DNA of 64,000 bases from Schizophyllum amplum (GCA_007026445.1 VDMD01000013.1:434001-498000), one strand, 5' to 3'. Shown: positions 21,883-34,200, counted from the stretch's first letter. The notes: generated by a model from the letters alone, not told the origin. Numbers and translations are program-made.

Positions 21883-22392
21883 TGTAAGAGCGTCCTCGGA
21901 AGTCTTCAGATCCAGTAGGCGGCCGAGCCGCACGCGTAGCTGCAGAGCGTAGGGCGGCGAGGCGGTGACAGGCTGCGAAGGAGTAGCGTACGGATGTACG
22001 ACGACGTAGATAGCTGCTGACCCGGCTAGGGCGCTTGGCGTAAGCGAACGAGCGGTAACCCGGCAAGGGTCTCTGGCGCGAGAGAGCGAGCGATACCGTG
22101 CTAGGCGAACTGTGACTGTTAGTGAGTTAGTAGCGGTTACCCGGCTAGGGCGTCCGTAACGTGGACGACGAGCGGCCAGTACCCAGGCAGGGGCACAGCT
22201 TAGACGAGCTGAGCGTCGGCGAGGCGAGTCGATCGAACGAGTAGTGAAGCGTCAAGAAGTAAGTGTATATTCCGTCCCGTCGCGGTCCGAAGATGCGCGC
22301 GGGCACGTGCAAGCGGTAAGTTCCGGGCTCTTGTAGTGATACGTAGATAACTGATACTGATAGCATACTAGATGATTGCATAGATCCTCACA
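21883..22392 (-). repeat. 5' LTR of the gypsy element
   Basis: 510 bp, TGTAAG...TCACA. It differs from the 3' LTR at seven positions, all transitions, and carries the same hairpin repeat units (about 22020-22215). It should act as the element's promoter on the minus strand. Confidence 0.95.
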
Positions 22393-24228
22393 CTCGGTAC
22401 ATATCGCGAGCTTCTGTGTGCAATACAAACCCGGTATATACCGGTGCAAATACACTCTAATGAGGCATAGCTAGCATAAACAATTCTTGACAAGTTCAAC
22501 ATAGTGGCGCCCAACCTCCCTTCGCTAGATGAACGCTTGTCCAGGCTTAGACGGTGATGGTCTCTCGAGATTTCTCTGAGCATGTCCATACGGACTCTGG
22601 AGAACCACATTCAGCAACCATCCATGCAAGACGTCAACTCGGTTGCTTACCCCTGGCTTACCCGGTTGTCAAGATGCCAACGGTGCGCCTTTATGGTCCG
22701 AGGTGCCCAATTCTGCGCGATTTCAGCACGAGCAGGCTTGTCCCGCGAATAGTGTTGTTGGCAGAATTCAGCCATTCTGCCAAACGGCGTGGCACAACCG
22801 GCTATGCCACTGCCGAGCCACGAGAGGAGGAAATCTAAGGTGGCACAAGTGGCAAATCTATGCAGTCTACAAGCAGTCTCTAGCTCTTGTTGAGGTCAGC
22901 CGTAGACTAATGGGGCATATATACCATATCAGGCTGTCTTTGAATAGTCTAGCGTCCCGACAGAGGCCTGCCGCAATGCCGCTTCAACCTGGCATGCACA
23001 ACACCGGCTCGGCAATTGCCGTGGGCAACCGTTGTTGAAGCTTGTTTGGCGTGCTAAATCACCGATAATATTAGTGGACATGTAGAATCAGAGGAAAACA
23101 TTGATATTGAGCGTTGAGCATCTTAATTTTGTGTCATACAACCAAGTAAAGGGAGTACAACTGCCAGTTTATCCCGCAGAGAGTCAGAAACAGGTGCAAC
23201 GCGCTGGGGAAGTTCTGCCATAACTGCCGAATTCTGCCACACGTGCCAAATGCCGGTTTGCCGACTTGCCATGCCTGCCAGGCCCTCGAAGGTTCTGCCC
23301 CCTACACTACCCGCGAACGAGCTCAGCTCGACTCACCATTGTCCTCTGGAACCTCCGCACGGGCAACGAAGACACAGGACGCAATAGCGGTGCTCATCGC
23401 AATGAGCTGAAAGCTCACGATAGATAAATATGCGATACCAGAGAGCATGGCGGATTCAGAAGGTCGAGGCCAGTGTTAGCGAGTAGCCTGGATTAGGAAA
23501 GAAAGAGTGACAGGAACTGCTTGAGTCGACTTGGGGTATCGTCCGCTCGTCAGGAGGTGGGGCGGAGGGGAAAGGCGTCGCGAATGGGGCTCTCTGCTCT
23601 TATACTCGCTGCCTCCCTCCGTGGCTCCGAGACGGACCGCAGTGCGAAGAGTCACTCGGGGATCGGCCGTCCGTCCTGTATGTTTGTTGAGCAAGAATCA
23701 TGATGCATGATGGCCCTCACCTAGTTGCACTCGTGCAGTACCATGCTGGGACCGTGTCCGCAACGAGTCCGGAACTCCTGCGGAAGTCCTGTTGGGTGGC
23801 GCGCTTTGTACACTCACTCTATGCGCTCAGCCGGAGTCAGAGTCACACGGTACTTAGTTCGGCATTTTGCATCCCAAGCAAGTCAAGCGAGGTGTAAGAC
23901 CAAAGGTGAGATGAAAAGCGTTTGCGAAGGCAGGTATGTAAAAAAAAACAGCAGCAGAGTCGTCATGATCGTGGTGGAGGCCAACTTAAGTTGAAGTCGC
24001 GTATCTCACGGGGCGAGATATACCACGTGGAACTAGCCACGTTCTGATGCGCCATCAAGGCGGAAGCGCATTTGTCAGGATGGTTGAGTTTGGTTGAGTT
24101 GTCACTTGTCAGCGTGAGCACTGCTTGTCCGAGACCAGCATCTACTCGAATGTTCCCTAAATGGACGCGCGTCGCTGCATACGCGTCCTTGTCTACGCGT
24201 CCAGCTGACAAAGACTCCAGCGATGGGG
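22393..24228. other. Repeat-rich region between retroelement and BAG gene
   Basis: About 1.8 kb. From about 22640 to 23310 it is crowded with TGCC/GGCA motifs (about 25 in 670 bp) in forward and inverted arrangement. A possible short exon is listed separately at 23337-23448. The end holds the BAG promoter, including CACGTG at 24024-24029. Confidence 0.5.
23337..23448 (-). CDS. Possible first exon of a small membrane or secreted protein
   Basis: An ATG at 23448 opens 37 codons (start MLSGIAYLSIVSFQLIAMST) with a hydrophobic core like a signal anchor. It ends at a consensus 5' splice site, GTGAGT, at 23336. A few in-frame codons continue if it is not spliced. The next exon was not found; the sequence beyond is the TGCC-rich repeat, so this may be an orphan or broken gene. 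This is a weak call. Confidence 0.25.
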
Positions 24229-24236
24229 TATATAAC
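24229..24236 (+). promoter_or_regulatory. TATA box of the BAG gene
   Basis: TATATAAC lies 73 bp before the ATG at 24302 in an otherwise GC-rich region, followed by a CT-rich stretch consistent with a transcription start. Confidence 0.6.
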
Positions 24237-24301
24237 GCGGCTCGAATGGACTCCCCCTTCACAAGATCCTCATCCTAACGCTATCCCCACAACATTACAC
24301 A

Positions 24302-26744
24302 ATGTTCTCGCTTTACCAACCTTCGCCGTACTATCCTCTCCCGACAGCGCACCATCCGATCCAGCCCCTATCACCCCGCGACAAGTACCTCGCGGCGGTC
24401 GCGGAGGCGGAAGCGGCCAGAGCTAGCTACCTCGCCGACGAGGCTGCGCGTCAGGAGGAAGAGGCCCTCGAGCGTCGTCTTGAAGAGTTACGCATGCGCC
24501 GGTCCAGCACTGGCCTTTTACAACCGTATGGGCCCGATCTCCGCGCGCGCCACCTCTCGATCTTCGTCGTCAGATTGAGGCAGAGGAGTATCGCAAGCAA
24601 GAGGAGGAACGCATTCGCCGCCAAATGCGGAGCAGGAACGCGCTCGTCTTGCTCGCGTACTAGAGGAGGAGCGGCTGCGCATTCGCCTGGAAGAGCAGGA
24701 GCACATGCGCAAGGAAGCCGCACTGTCTCGAGTACGCCAGCAGCAGACTATAGTGCGTAGCCCGCGCCCGTATATCTGGAATGACGCTAATGCATTCGAA
24801 CAGCATGCCTGCTCCCGCCGTCACTCTCCATCTTCTTCAGGGCTTGCATCCAAGTTCGACCGTCCGTCCAGTGCTCGCAAGGCAGACTCGCGTCTTCACC
24901 ACGACTACTTCCTCGCCGGATTTCTTGAAGCTCTCGCAGGGCAGGCATCCCCACCGAAGACGCAGACCGCCGCACGTCATGACGAGCCCTCGAAGGCAGT
25001 CGATGTGCAGGACGTCCTGAGTCGTCTATTCGGCATCCCTGCCGCCAAACCACAGGACGGTGATATGTGGAACATGTGCCGCCCATCTTTTCCCTAATCA
25101 TGCTCTCGCAGATGCACACGTACCCTGCTGCAGTCGGCCCTCGGCGCGCCCCGCGACGTTCCCGGCGTGGAGCAAGAAGCCGGAGGCGAGCAAGGCGCCT
25201 TTGGCCAGCCTCCTGCGAACTCCGAGCTTGGCGCCGACGCCGTGGCGGATCTGGCTAGCCAGTTCCTCGGCACTTCAGTCGACCCCAAGCAGGTCAAGAA
25301 CGCCATTGATGTTCTCTGCCTACGCCTCTCGTCTACTGGGTCGTCCGCGCCGCAGGCGGCCTCAACGACCTTTGTCCGGACTCCTCGGGTTTCAAAGGTT
25401 CGTGAGAACCTCTTACCTGCAGTGGTATTGGTTACTGACATGGTATGCAGGAATTTGGATCATCGTCAAGCGGAGCAGCGCCGTCTTCGTCTTCCACCGC
25501 CGCTGCCGGGTCTTCGCCCGCAGCCGCGTCTGGATCGTCCTTGAAGTTTGTGGACCCCATCGCCACCGTCAAGGAGCAGTTCGGAAGCCGCGTGAACCGC
25601 GAAGACGAGCAGGAGATCCGCGATACTATGCGTGCCATCATGCTTTCGCTGCAGGACCAGGACGAGGCGCTCAAGAACATGACTGGCGCGAGTTCTTCTG
25701 CGGCCAACTCATCGACCAACACGAACAAGTCCGCTGCCAACTCTGTCGACGCTAGCCAAGGCTCCGACGTAGGCAAAGGCAAGGGCCGCGCATCACCCGA
25801 GCCGACGCGCACGCCGACGTCAAGGACGTCCTCGCCTCGCTCGACACGGTACGCAACATCGAGGCCGCATTCTCCGCACTCTCTGGCGACTTCGCGTGGC
25901 CGTCCAGCCTGGACTTCTCGCCCTCATCATCCCGCGCACGTCCCTGGAACGCTCGTCCCTGCCGTCTGATACTTCATCCTCCAGCCCGCTCGCTAAGCTC
26001 GCCTACACCTCGCGCAACCAGCCCGTCGGTTCTACGAGCAGGCGCTGAGTGCGCTTCTGACGCAGCTTGACGCCGTTGAGAGTTGGGGGTCGGAGGATGT
26101 GCGCACGGCGCGGAGGGAGACGGTTGGGCGTGTGGGCCATGCGCTGGAGGAGGTGGAGGGCGAGATTGAGGGGCGGTGGGGCGTGTGGGTGAAGAGGGAG
26201 AGAGGCAGAGAAGCGGTGAAGGCGGTACAGACCGGCAAGAACGCACCGAAGGCACAATCGAGTGCGGCAGAGGCTCATTCGAGTGCTGCAGAGGAAGAAG
26301 GGCACGCTTCGTCCGCCGCGGAGACTGTCAAGACCATTGATTTTCGGCCTTTCAACACCACCGTGATGATGTTCAGCCCGTTCCAGAAACAGCCGAGTTC
26401 ATTGCTGCGGATGTGGATGCGGTCACACCTGAATTCACCATGGATGCGCCCACGGGCTTCGACCCCTCTCAAGATACCACTGTTGTCGACGCAAATTCTA
26501 CGGACGCAGGGACTGTCGAGCCCAATGCTAGAGACCCTGTCATCGAGGACAACGCCTCTGTCCCGGCGACCGCCACCTCCACTACAGGCTCGGCGACAAG
26601 AATTCGACGTCGTCTTCCGCTCCGACCTCGCCCGCTGCTACCGACGCCTTCCTGCTCTTCGGGGACGAGGTGCATTCGCTGAAGACGAGTGTGCGCGTAG
26701 AGAAGGAGAAGGACGACAGTGACTGGTCCGAGGTGGAGGCATAG
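24302..26744 (+). CDS. BAG-domain protein (Hsp70 co-chaperone type)
   Basis: BAG domains bind the Hsp70 ATPase domain and promote nucleotide exchange. The start MFSLYQPSPYYPLP and SPRDKYLAAVAEAEAARASY match basidiomycete BAG proteins. Next comes a strongly charged coiled coil (EEEALERRLEELRMRRSST, QIEAEEYRKQEEERIRRQ, EEERLRIRLEEQEHMRKEA), then VQDVLSRLFGIPAAK, S/A-rich linkers and KFVDPIATVKEQFGSRV. The BAG domain itself (AYTSRNQPVRFYEQALSALL ... HALEEVEGEIEGRW) is at about 26000-26190. The C-terminus ends VEKEKDDSDWSEVEA at 26744. Introns are clear at about 25060-25130 and 25390-25450. Within the first coding stretch the coiled coil moves through three frames (near 24540 and 24630) without obvious introns. 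That suggests one-base indels, sequence errors or a decaying gene. The family call is firm; an intact reading frame is not shown. Confidence 0.8.
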
Positions 26745-26866
26745 CTTGTAGTCTCCCGCGGCCGTAAATACTGTAGCTCAGGCTGGCAACGAACTCACAA
26801 TGTACTACTTTACATGTAACATAATTAGCTTGGACTAGCAGAGATTATACCATTCACCATGCCCCG

Positions 26867-28382
26867 TCAAAGCAGCCCGGAAGATGTCCCTTCATGAATA
26901 TCTATTTCTTCGATCTCGTTGTCGTGAGATGACGGTACGTGGCCGGTCGGCTTCGCTTCGAGAAGGTCTGAGTTCATCCCGATAGCGCCGTATGATGTCG
27001 AGCCAACCCGGGAGACGTCCCCCGTCTGAGTCATGTGCATGGAGTCGTATGCGCTGGTAGTTTGGCCTGGGTCCTGCGACGTGCTAGCGACACCGGGCGT
27101 GAAGCGAAGGGTCCCGGATGCTGGGTCTGACGAGTGGCTGAGGAAGCTCTCCGCCGTCGAGCGTCTGGTCGCTACTACGAGGACGATGAAGGTGGGATAA
27201 ATGCCCTGCAAGACACATCATGTTAGTCTATCGTTTCTTGGAGTGGACAGTGAACACACTGCGATGGTATGATACGCGGGCTGTATGACATCGTATGTGT
27301 TTATCCTGTCGGGAGTTGGCTCTCGAAGGCCTGTGACAAGGAAGAGGACCTGGCAGGCGCATTGGCTATAACTCAGATGGAGCGCTGTTGACCGTAATAA
27401 AAGGCGACGCACCCAGAGAGCGCAGTATAGCAAGCCGGATTCGACTAACATGAGCACGGTGCCCTCGACCTTATTAAGACGAGACTGGCTGCCGAGAGAG
27501 GCCTTGATATACCGCCGATAGGACCTACAAAAATATCGGTGTAATTGAAGCTTGGAGTTTGAGAGAGGCATCCGTGGCACTCACCAAACTTGAAGCGCCA
27601 TAAGCACGGTCGCGAGCATGTTCGTGACCAGCAATGGTACTGTCACTGTAAGAGTACGCTCCAAGGCGGTCCTGCCGACATCGTCATGAAGCGTCCACTC
27701 TGCTTGCCAGACGCTGTTCAAGACGATACCGGCTGCGTCAGTGTTTAGCGCGACGTGTCTATGGGATGATAGTGAGGCACTCACAGGTACTCCCGCACAT
27801 GCATATGAAGAGCAACCCTCGAGCAAGCCGACTGTCTGGCCAAACAATCCAAGCACGCCAGACGACGATGGCGTCGCCTACCAAGTACTGCCACGAGAAA
27901 TTGGTCCACAAATATATGCGAGGTATAGGATTGCTGGACGTACGTTGAACCGATGGCTGACGTTCATCAGGATGTTCAGGCGACGGATGAGCGGGACGAT
28001 CGGTGGCGGACGAAGTCCGCCCGTTGGGAACTGAATGACGAAGATGACCGTCTGGACGACCACACCGATGGTCGAAGAGATGAATAGGGCGATGATAGCC
28101 GCGATGAGCAACCGGAAGCGCGCCTTGTGGTGGCTGCAATGTTGACGATGATCTCAATGTTGAGATAGACAAGGCCGCATGAGCTGCCGCACCTCAGCAT
28201 CGAGATGGCGGCGATGAAGAGCGCAGACTGTACACCTAAGAAGGCGTATCAGATCTTCCATGAAGGCGCTTCGTATGGTATATTCTCTACAGCGTACCAT
28301 AGAACACGAAGTTGACCCCCGTCTGTATGGCGAGAGTTTGCATGTCAATAACATTCTCCGGTATGAGAGGGTGCGTAGACAT
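26867..28382 (-). CDS. Seven-transmembrane-like membrane protein of unknown function
   Basis: Starts MSTHPLIPENVIDMQTLAIQ at 28382 and stops at 26867. Hydrophobic segments follow across about seven exons: QTGVNFVFYG; a helix near 28200; LIAAIIALFISSTIGVVVQT; WQYLVGDAIVVWRAWIVWP; LLVTNMLATVLMALQVW; VEGTVLMLVESGLLYCALW; and a last one ending GIYPTFIVLVVATRRS. This spacing and the GDAIVVWRAW and VESG motifs are those of a large basidiomycete family of multi-pass proteins without known function. The tail of about 90 residues is hydrophilic, S/T/D-rich and probably cytosolic. Introns are 50-60 bp. A receptor role is possible but unsupported. Confidence 0.75.
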
Positions 28383-29040
28383 GGCAGATGAATGACCTGA
28401 GCGCCGGTGCTGGAGAGATGCAAGCGCGCTCAGCGAACGATTATAGGCCCTTCAGCCTTATAACAGTGCCAAGTCAGATAGAAGAGTCATAAGGTTCCCC
28501 TGCAGCTACCCAAGGACACTGCCTTGCACACTGTAACACTGCTCCGACTCCCGTTCCGTGTCAGCCGACTGAAGCCCCGCATACATACTTGTTACCGATT
28601 CCTTCGGAACACAACAACTCGAGGATGCAGCTGATGAATGGCAGCATCGATGGACACTTATGCGGGCAAAACATGAAAGCTGTCCTTCATTCATATGGAC
28701 CTCTTGAGGCGCAGGAGAGACAAAGCGCTGAAGCGCGGCTCATGCACTGCTAGAACTGTGGGAGAGACCGGAGATGTGTGATGGTTCGAGACAAGGTCCA
28801 CGGTCCACGGAAATCGCCGGTCGGCTGCTCAACACGTGCCTCCGGTTGAACCTCGCCCCGTCAGTGGCACGGTTCCCTTTGCCCTTGCGGCTTGCCTGAG
28901 TCTGCCACCTTCGAACGCCTTTTTCTTCTGCAGTAACTCTGAATCGCTTGCTCACTTACATCTCTCGGCGAACTGGGTTCTACACCTAGAGATCGAATAT
29001 CTGCACTAGTATTCCTGCTTGATTACTGCATACTCTGACG
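28383..29040. other. Intergenic region between divergent genes
   Basis: It carries the promoters of the minus-strand membrane-protein gene and the plus-strand BTB gene. I see no coding exon or repeat in it. Confidence 0.5.
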
Positions 29041-30072
29041 ATGGCCCGGGATCCGACCGAGAGTTTCGAGACGATTGCCGACGTCGGCGACGATGTCGAA
29101 GGCCAAAGTGGCATCCTCCGTAGCCCTCGCTATTATTTTCAAGAGGGCGACTTGGCTATCAAGGTCTGTATCATATGTATCAGCCCTCAGGTCGTCTTGT
29201 CTTACAACATGATATCTTCCGTAGGTAGAGAATGCACTGTTCCAGATACATTCGTTTCACTTGCAAAGGTCGACCACGTATTTCGACGAGGCCCTCACCA
29301 CACATAGGAAACTTGGCGCCAATGAGCCACAAGGGAGCTGTGAGAGGGCACTCTTGCATCTCCACGACGTGCGGGCGAAGGACTTCGAGAGTTTATTATG
29401 GTTTTTCTATGAATCTGGGTATACCTGGTAGGCTGGCGTTCCGAGGTCATCCACCGTGGCTGATATTCCTCTAGGCGTGACTCTTCCGACTCCGAGGCGA
29501 TTATATCATGGGAGGGTGTTTTACTTCTCGCCGACAAGTACACCATGGACCAAGTGGCCAAGGTGGCTTGCCACGCCCTCGATCGCACCAACACTCTCAA
29601 CGATGTTCGCAAAGTGTCTATGTGCATCAAATATGGATTGCCCAGCACATGGGCCGCCCAGGCGGTAGGACGGATATCTTGCCGCGATGACCCTCTCACT
29701 AAAGCGGAAGTGCGTCAACTCGGCGTGGAGATGACTTGCGTTCTGGCCCGTGTGCGCGAAGAATACTTTCGCAGGGAGTTCAATCCGCCTCCATGTCTCA
29801 GACCGCTATGCACCGTCGAACTCTGCCGCTGGGACAATACCAGCGCTGTGTGCTATCGTGGTGCTCACATCTGCAAATGGTCAGGCGATCGTGGTTCAAG
29901 TCCTCATATATGTCCTTGTCCTCAGACCTCGGGTAAGCGCACACCACCAACAACGAGCCAAGCGACGGGATGGCTCGACTCTGCCCGTGTCTGCGGTATG
30001 TCCTTGTGGGTTCTACGCTGGCGGCTTTCGAAACTTGACATGTCTATCAGGGAGCGACTCCGACGCAGGTAG
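29041..30072 (+). CDS. BTB/POZ-domain protein A
   Basis: BTB domains mediate dimerisation and often link substrates to cullin-3 ligases. Exon 1 (29041 to about 29163) ends RYYFQEGDLAIK. Exon 2, from 29225, begins VENALFQIHSFHLQRSTTYF, the BTB core, and runs to KDFESLLWFFYES. After a short intron exon 3 (from about 29475) gives WEGVLLLADKYTMDQVAKVA and TNTLNDVRKVSMCIKYG, the helical part after BTB, ending REEYFRREFNPPPC. The frame stays open to a stop at 30072 but looks non-coding after about 29800, so another intron or an earlier end is likely. The gene continues into, or is followed at once by, a second copy of the same architecture. Confidence 0.7.
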
Positions 30073-30078
30073 AGCGGA

Positions 30079-30893
30079 TCTCAAGCTTGAGTCTCAGAGC
30101 AAATCATGGGATGGTCTTAACGGTGACATTTACCTCGAAGTACGTGTTGTCCGCATTTTGGAGAAGACGTGAGACTGATGACGGAAACTCTGCTAGGTAG
30201 AGGGCCGAAGTTTCCGGCTACATTCGTACCATTTGAAGCGGGCCTCCCCCATTTTCTCGGACATGTTTTCTCTGCCTGCATCTTCTCCCATTTCGCAGGA
30301 GGGAGCGACCGAGAACGAGCCCATTGTTCTTGACGTCAAGGCGCAGGAATTCGAGCACTTACTCTGGTTTTTCTACGACTCACCATATGAATGGTAAGTA
30401 GTCCTTTCGCTTTCAATGACCATCAAGTGCTTATATGTATACAGGTCTGTCATAGCCGACAAGGATGCCACGCCAAAGTGGGAATCCGTTCTCAAGCTTG
30501 CAGATGAATTCGACATGACCGACATCAGCGCCGTTGCCCTGAACGCATTGGACCGCGCAGGGATACTCAGTGACATCCGCAAAATTGCGCTTTGCGTTAA
30601 GTTCGGAATGGGTAGCAGCTGGGCATGGGATGCCGTACGGCAAACATGCTTGCGTGACGAGGCGCTCACCATAGAAGAGGCTTGCGAGATAGGGCCGGCG
30701 ATGACCGCATCCCTCGCTTTGGCGCGGGAAACGCTGCTCAAGGTGCGCCTAGTGTCGAACAAATGTTTTTGTCCTCTGACGATATGACAAACTTTAGCGC
30801 GACAAGAAGCGAGGAAGGTGGAAAACATCATACGCAGCTGCATTCCGGACGGACTTCTCAGCAAATGATCGCAATACGTGCAGCTTTTTGTGA
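30079..30893 (+). CDS. BTB/POZ module B (start unresolved)
   Basis: A second BTB unit with the same exon plan as its neighbour: WDGLNGDIYLE, intron (about 30139-30197), VEGRSFRLHSYHLKRASPIF and VKAQEFEHLLWFFYDSPYEW, intron, then KWESVLKLADEFDMTDISAV, GILSDIRKIALCVKFGMG and ARETLLK. The last intron (donor after 30738) leads to a stop at about 30893 or, in another frame, 30869. No in-frame ATG was found before the first exon. It is therefore either the second half of one double-BTB protein or a tandem paralogue whose first exon I could not place. Confidence 0.6.
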
Positions 30894-31212
30894 CTCCTGA
30901 AGAAGGCCGGCTTACTGGCGAGCTCAAGGCCGCGAGCCAAAGCCTTCGGATCTGTGCCTTGTGCCCTATATTAGATTGACCTCTAGCGAACACTCAATTT
31001 CTTAGAGATGCCGACAACACCTCCTGCGAGCTACTAATAAAGTTCCCCTTATCTCGGCGTTCGCACTTACTAGAACTTGGATTGACACGAATAAGCAATG
31101 AGGCATCACAAGGAATGAATCAGTGAACGGTGCCACTTGGGCTTTGACGGTCGTCAGCTCGTCGCTACTGGAGGACTTGATTAGAACTTGAAGGCGCGCC
31201 AAGCTGGATCAC

Positions 31213-34200
31213 ATGACCGCGTCGCCCATCACGTCCCGTTTTGGAAGGCTTTGTGCAAACTTGCTCTCGCCCATCATGTATTCTCGACCAGCCTCAGGCC
31301 GTCCCGCTACTGCAGTCTCGTTTGCACCGAATGCAAACTCTCGTACAACTACAGGTCGCCCAACAACTGGTACCACCAGACGTCCGTGGACAGGTCACAG
31401 CACTGGAGGACGTCCTCAAACTGGGCAGAGCCGGTCGCAGACGCGCCCGGGAACAGCGCGACCGGGCACAGCAGCGTCCAATTACACGCGTCATGAATCG
31501 AGCTACATTGTTGCCGTGCTTGAGGGACGCGGAGTTGCACGGGAGGTCGGAATGGCCGCGCTGGAGAAGGACACCGGTCATGTCGCGCTTGTCCAGGTGG
31601 GTATATGCACCCTAATGGCTGAATATATGCATGTCTGACACTTCGGGTAGATCTCAGACTGCCCTACATACGTCAAAACGTTACATCAGATGCACTTGCA
31701 TCGTCCGCATCTCATCCTAGTGCCAGATACCTTCGTTGCGTCTGCGGACGGAGCCGCTACGTCCACGGGAAAACGCGTGAACTCAACATCGGTCCTCGTT
31801 GAAGCTATGGAAGATGAATTTCCGGGTGTACCGATCGAGGTCGTAGGAAGGAAGTACTGGAACGAGACAAGTGGTGCGTTTGCATCTCCCTCCGATCATG
31901 CATGACCATTCATTGTCTTCACAGGACTCGACTTCATCCAGCAGCTGTGCGTTGAAGACGATGAGCGCGCCGGTACCTTACTCGCGATAGTGAACAAGTG
32001 CGTTACATGGATGACGACCTTACACGGACTTATATGCGCAGGTATTATGCGCTCTCCGCGACGAGTGCCCTCTTCAAGCACGCTGAACTCAAGATGAACT
32101 TACGATTCTCTACTGGCTCCTTGCGCATTCGCTACGCACCCGTCGAGGGTACTATGATGATTGATCCAGAGACTGCACGAAACCTTGAACTTGTCGGTAA
32201 TATGACGCACAAGAAATCCTCCCATACACTTTTCGGGTACGTCCGCTTCTCCTTTGCGCTCCATAATGTTTACACTGCTCTTCAGAACTCTGAATCACAC
32301 ATACACTGCGATGGGAGCGCGCTTGCTAAGGACAAACATACTCTCCCCAATTACCGTCCTACCCTCGATTGACGCTCGATTGGATGTGGTAGAAGGTGAG
32401 ACGCTTCGATTAAAGTCAAAGAGAGACTTCACCGCGTACAGAGTTCGTCAAAACCGAAGATCGTTTCAATGAAGTCAAGGACGCTTTACGCGTCTTGAAC
32501 AAGATGGATCTCGACAAGCTCATAGCTTCGGTACGTCTACGATGCATCGTCACGTATTTGACTCACTCGCTTCAGCTTGCGTCCTCGGAAGCACGGCCAG
32601 TCAACGACGCAAGGCCCGCATCTACTAGGGTCACGCAAATGCTGAGTCTGCGAAACGCTGTAAAAACACTTCCGCTTCTGCACAAGGCTTTAGAAGGGAG
32701 CCAGTCACAGCTCCTAAAGATCATCTGCGACGTGAGCAATTCGAGACCATGCACATGTTGTCGTTCCTACATTTTGTAGATGCTTTCCGATGAACGATTA
32801 AACAAAATTGAGCGTCTCGTAGACGAGCGCCTCAACGAGGACAGCACGCCTTCCAAAGTGAGCGAGGCATGCATACCCTCTATCCATTTTGACCTACTTC
32901 TCAGGGTGGCATCGGCGCCGTCAACGCCCGCGTGTATGCTGTGAAGGCGAACTGCAACCGGCTCCTCGATGTCGCTCGCGAAACATACCGCGAGAATGTG
33001 GGCGACATATTCCACCTCAACCGCACGCTAAGCGACGCGCATACGCTTCCACTGACACTCTTGTACCAAGAGAATGCGGGCTTCCAGTTTACGGTGAAGA
33101 AGGACGACCTTGAAGGCGAACTAGCGCGCGGCTTCCTGAACATATCCTTGAAGAAGGGGAAATGGGTTTTCACCAGCATGGAACTCGTGAGTAGCTGTGC
33201 CCATGCAAGTGGTGTGGTGAACGCGCTTATAATCGGAATTTTACAGAAAAAGATGAATGCTCGCATGAAGGATGCACTGGACGAAACGCTGTTGCTGAGC
33301 GATAAGTAAGTCGATATGAAGGTTTGCCTAGCGCAGAGTTAATGAATATTGCAGGATCATACAAGATATGGTGGCCGAAATCATACTGGACGTCGGCGCT
33401 CTCTACAAAGCATCTGAAGCTGTGCGTCTAGAATCGGTCTTGGTCCCGACTCTAATCAGAAAAACGCAGGTTGCATTATTGGACATGCTCTGGTCTTTTG
33501 CACATGCATCTATCAGTAAGCCAGACACGCAGTTCAGGTTAGACCCGACTGACAAGCGACCTGTCGCTCAGTTCGCAGTTACGGCGAGTTATCCCGCGCC
33601 ACCTTCCGTCACGGTGTCGCTCACCTGTCAACCAGTCCGCCCCGAGTTCACTGGCACACTGGCTATCAAGTCTGGCAAGCATCCAATCTTGGAGATCATA
33701 CAGTCAGCGGGCTCAGTCGTACCCAACGATGTGTACTGCGACGACTCGTCTTGCTTCCAGATTGTCCAGGGCCCCAAGTGCGTTTGTGGTGTCTGCTGGT
33801 CGATGGACCTGCCACTGACGTCTTATAGCATGTCTGGAAAGAGCACGTACTTGCGACAGATCGCACTGCTTTTAATCGTGGCTATGACGGGTTGCTTTGT
33901 GCCCGCCGAGTACGCGAGCTTCAGGTCAATAACTCTTGGGCGCTATTTGTGTCAGACGGCTTACGGTATCCACAGGATTCACGACGCTTTGTTGACGCGA
34001 TTGTCGAACGACGATGATATCGAGCGAAGCCTCAGCACGTTTGCGAGTGAGATGGCAACGTCTGCCATGATTCTTGGTGCGTGAAAGTCCGTCGTGTCGC
34101 CTCATTTCACTGATGCAATCTCAGGCCTGGCAACGCCGAAGAGTCTGATACTCCTGGACGAACTGGGGCGGGGGACGTCTCCTAGAGAAGGCGTGGGCAT

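Larger units (their letters stand above)
9315..22392 (-). mobile_element. Ty3/gypsy chromovirus LTR retrotransposon, 13.1 kb
   Basis: Two direct repeats of 510 bp, both TG...CA, bound the element. Read on the minus strand the order is 5' LTR (21883-22392), primer-binding site, gag, zinc knuckle, protease, reverse transcriptase, RNase H, integrase, chromodomain, an accessory coding block, polypurine tract, 3' LTR (9315-9824). Gag-to-RNaseH is open in two overlapping frames; integrase, chromodomain tail and accessory block are broken by frameshifts, so this copy is not autonomous. The five bases beside each LTR (acggc on the left, ctcgg on the right) do not match, so no target-site duplication is seen. 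The LTRs differ at seven positions by eye, pointing to fairly recent insertion. Confidence 0.95.
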
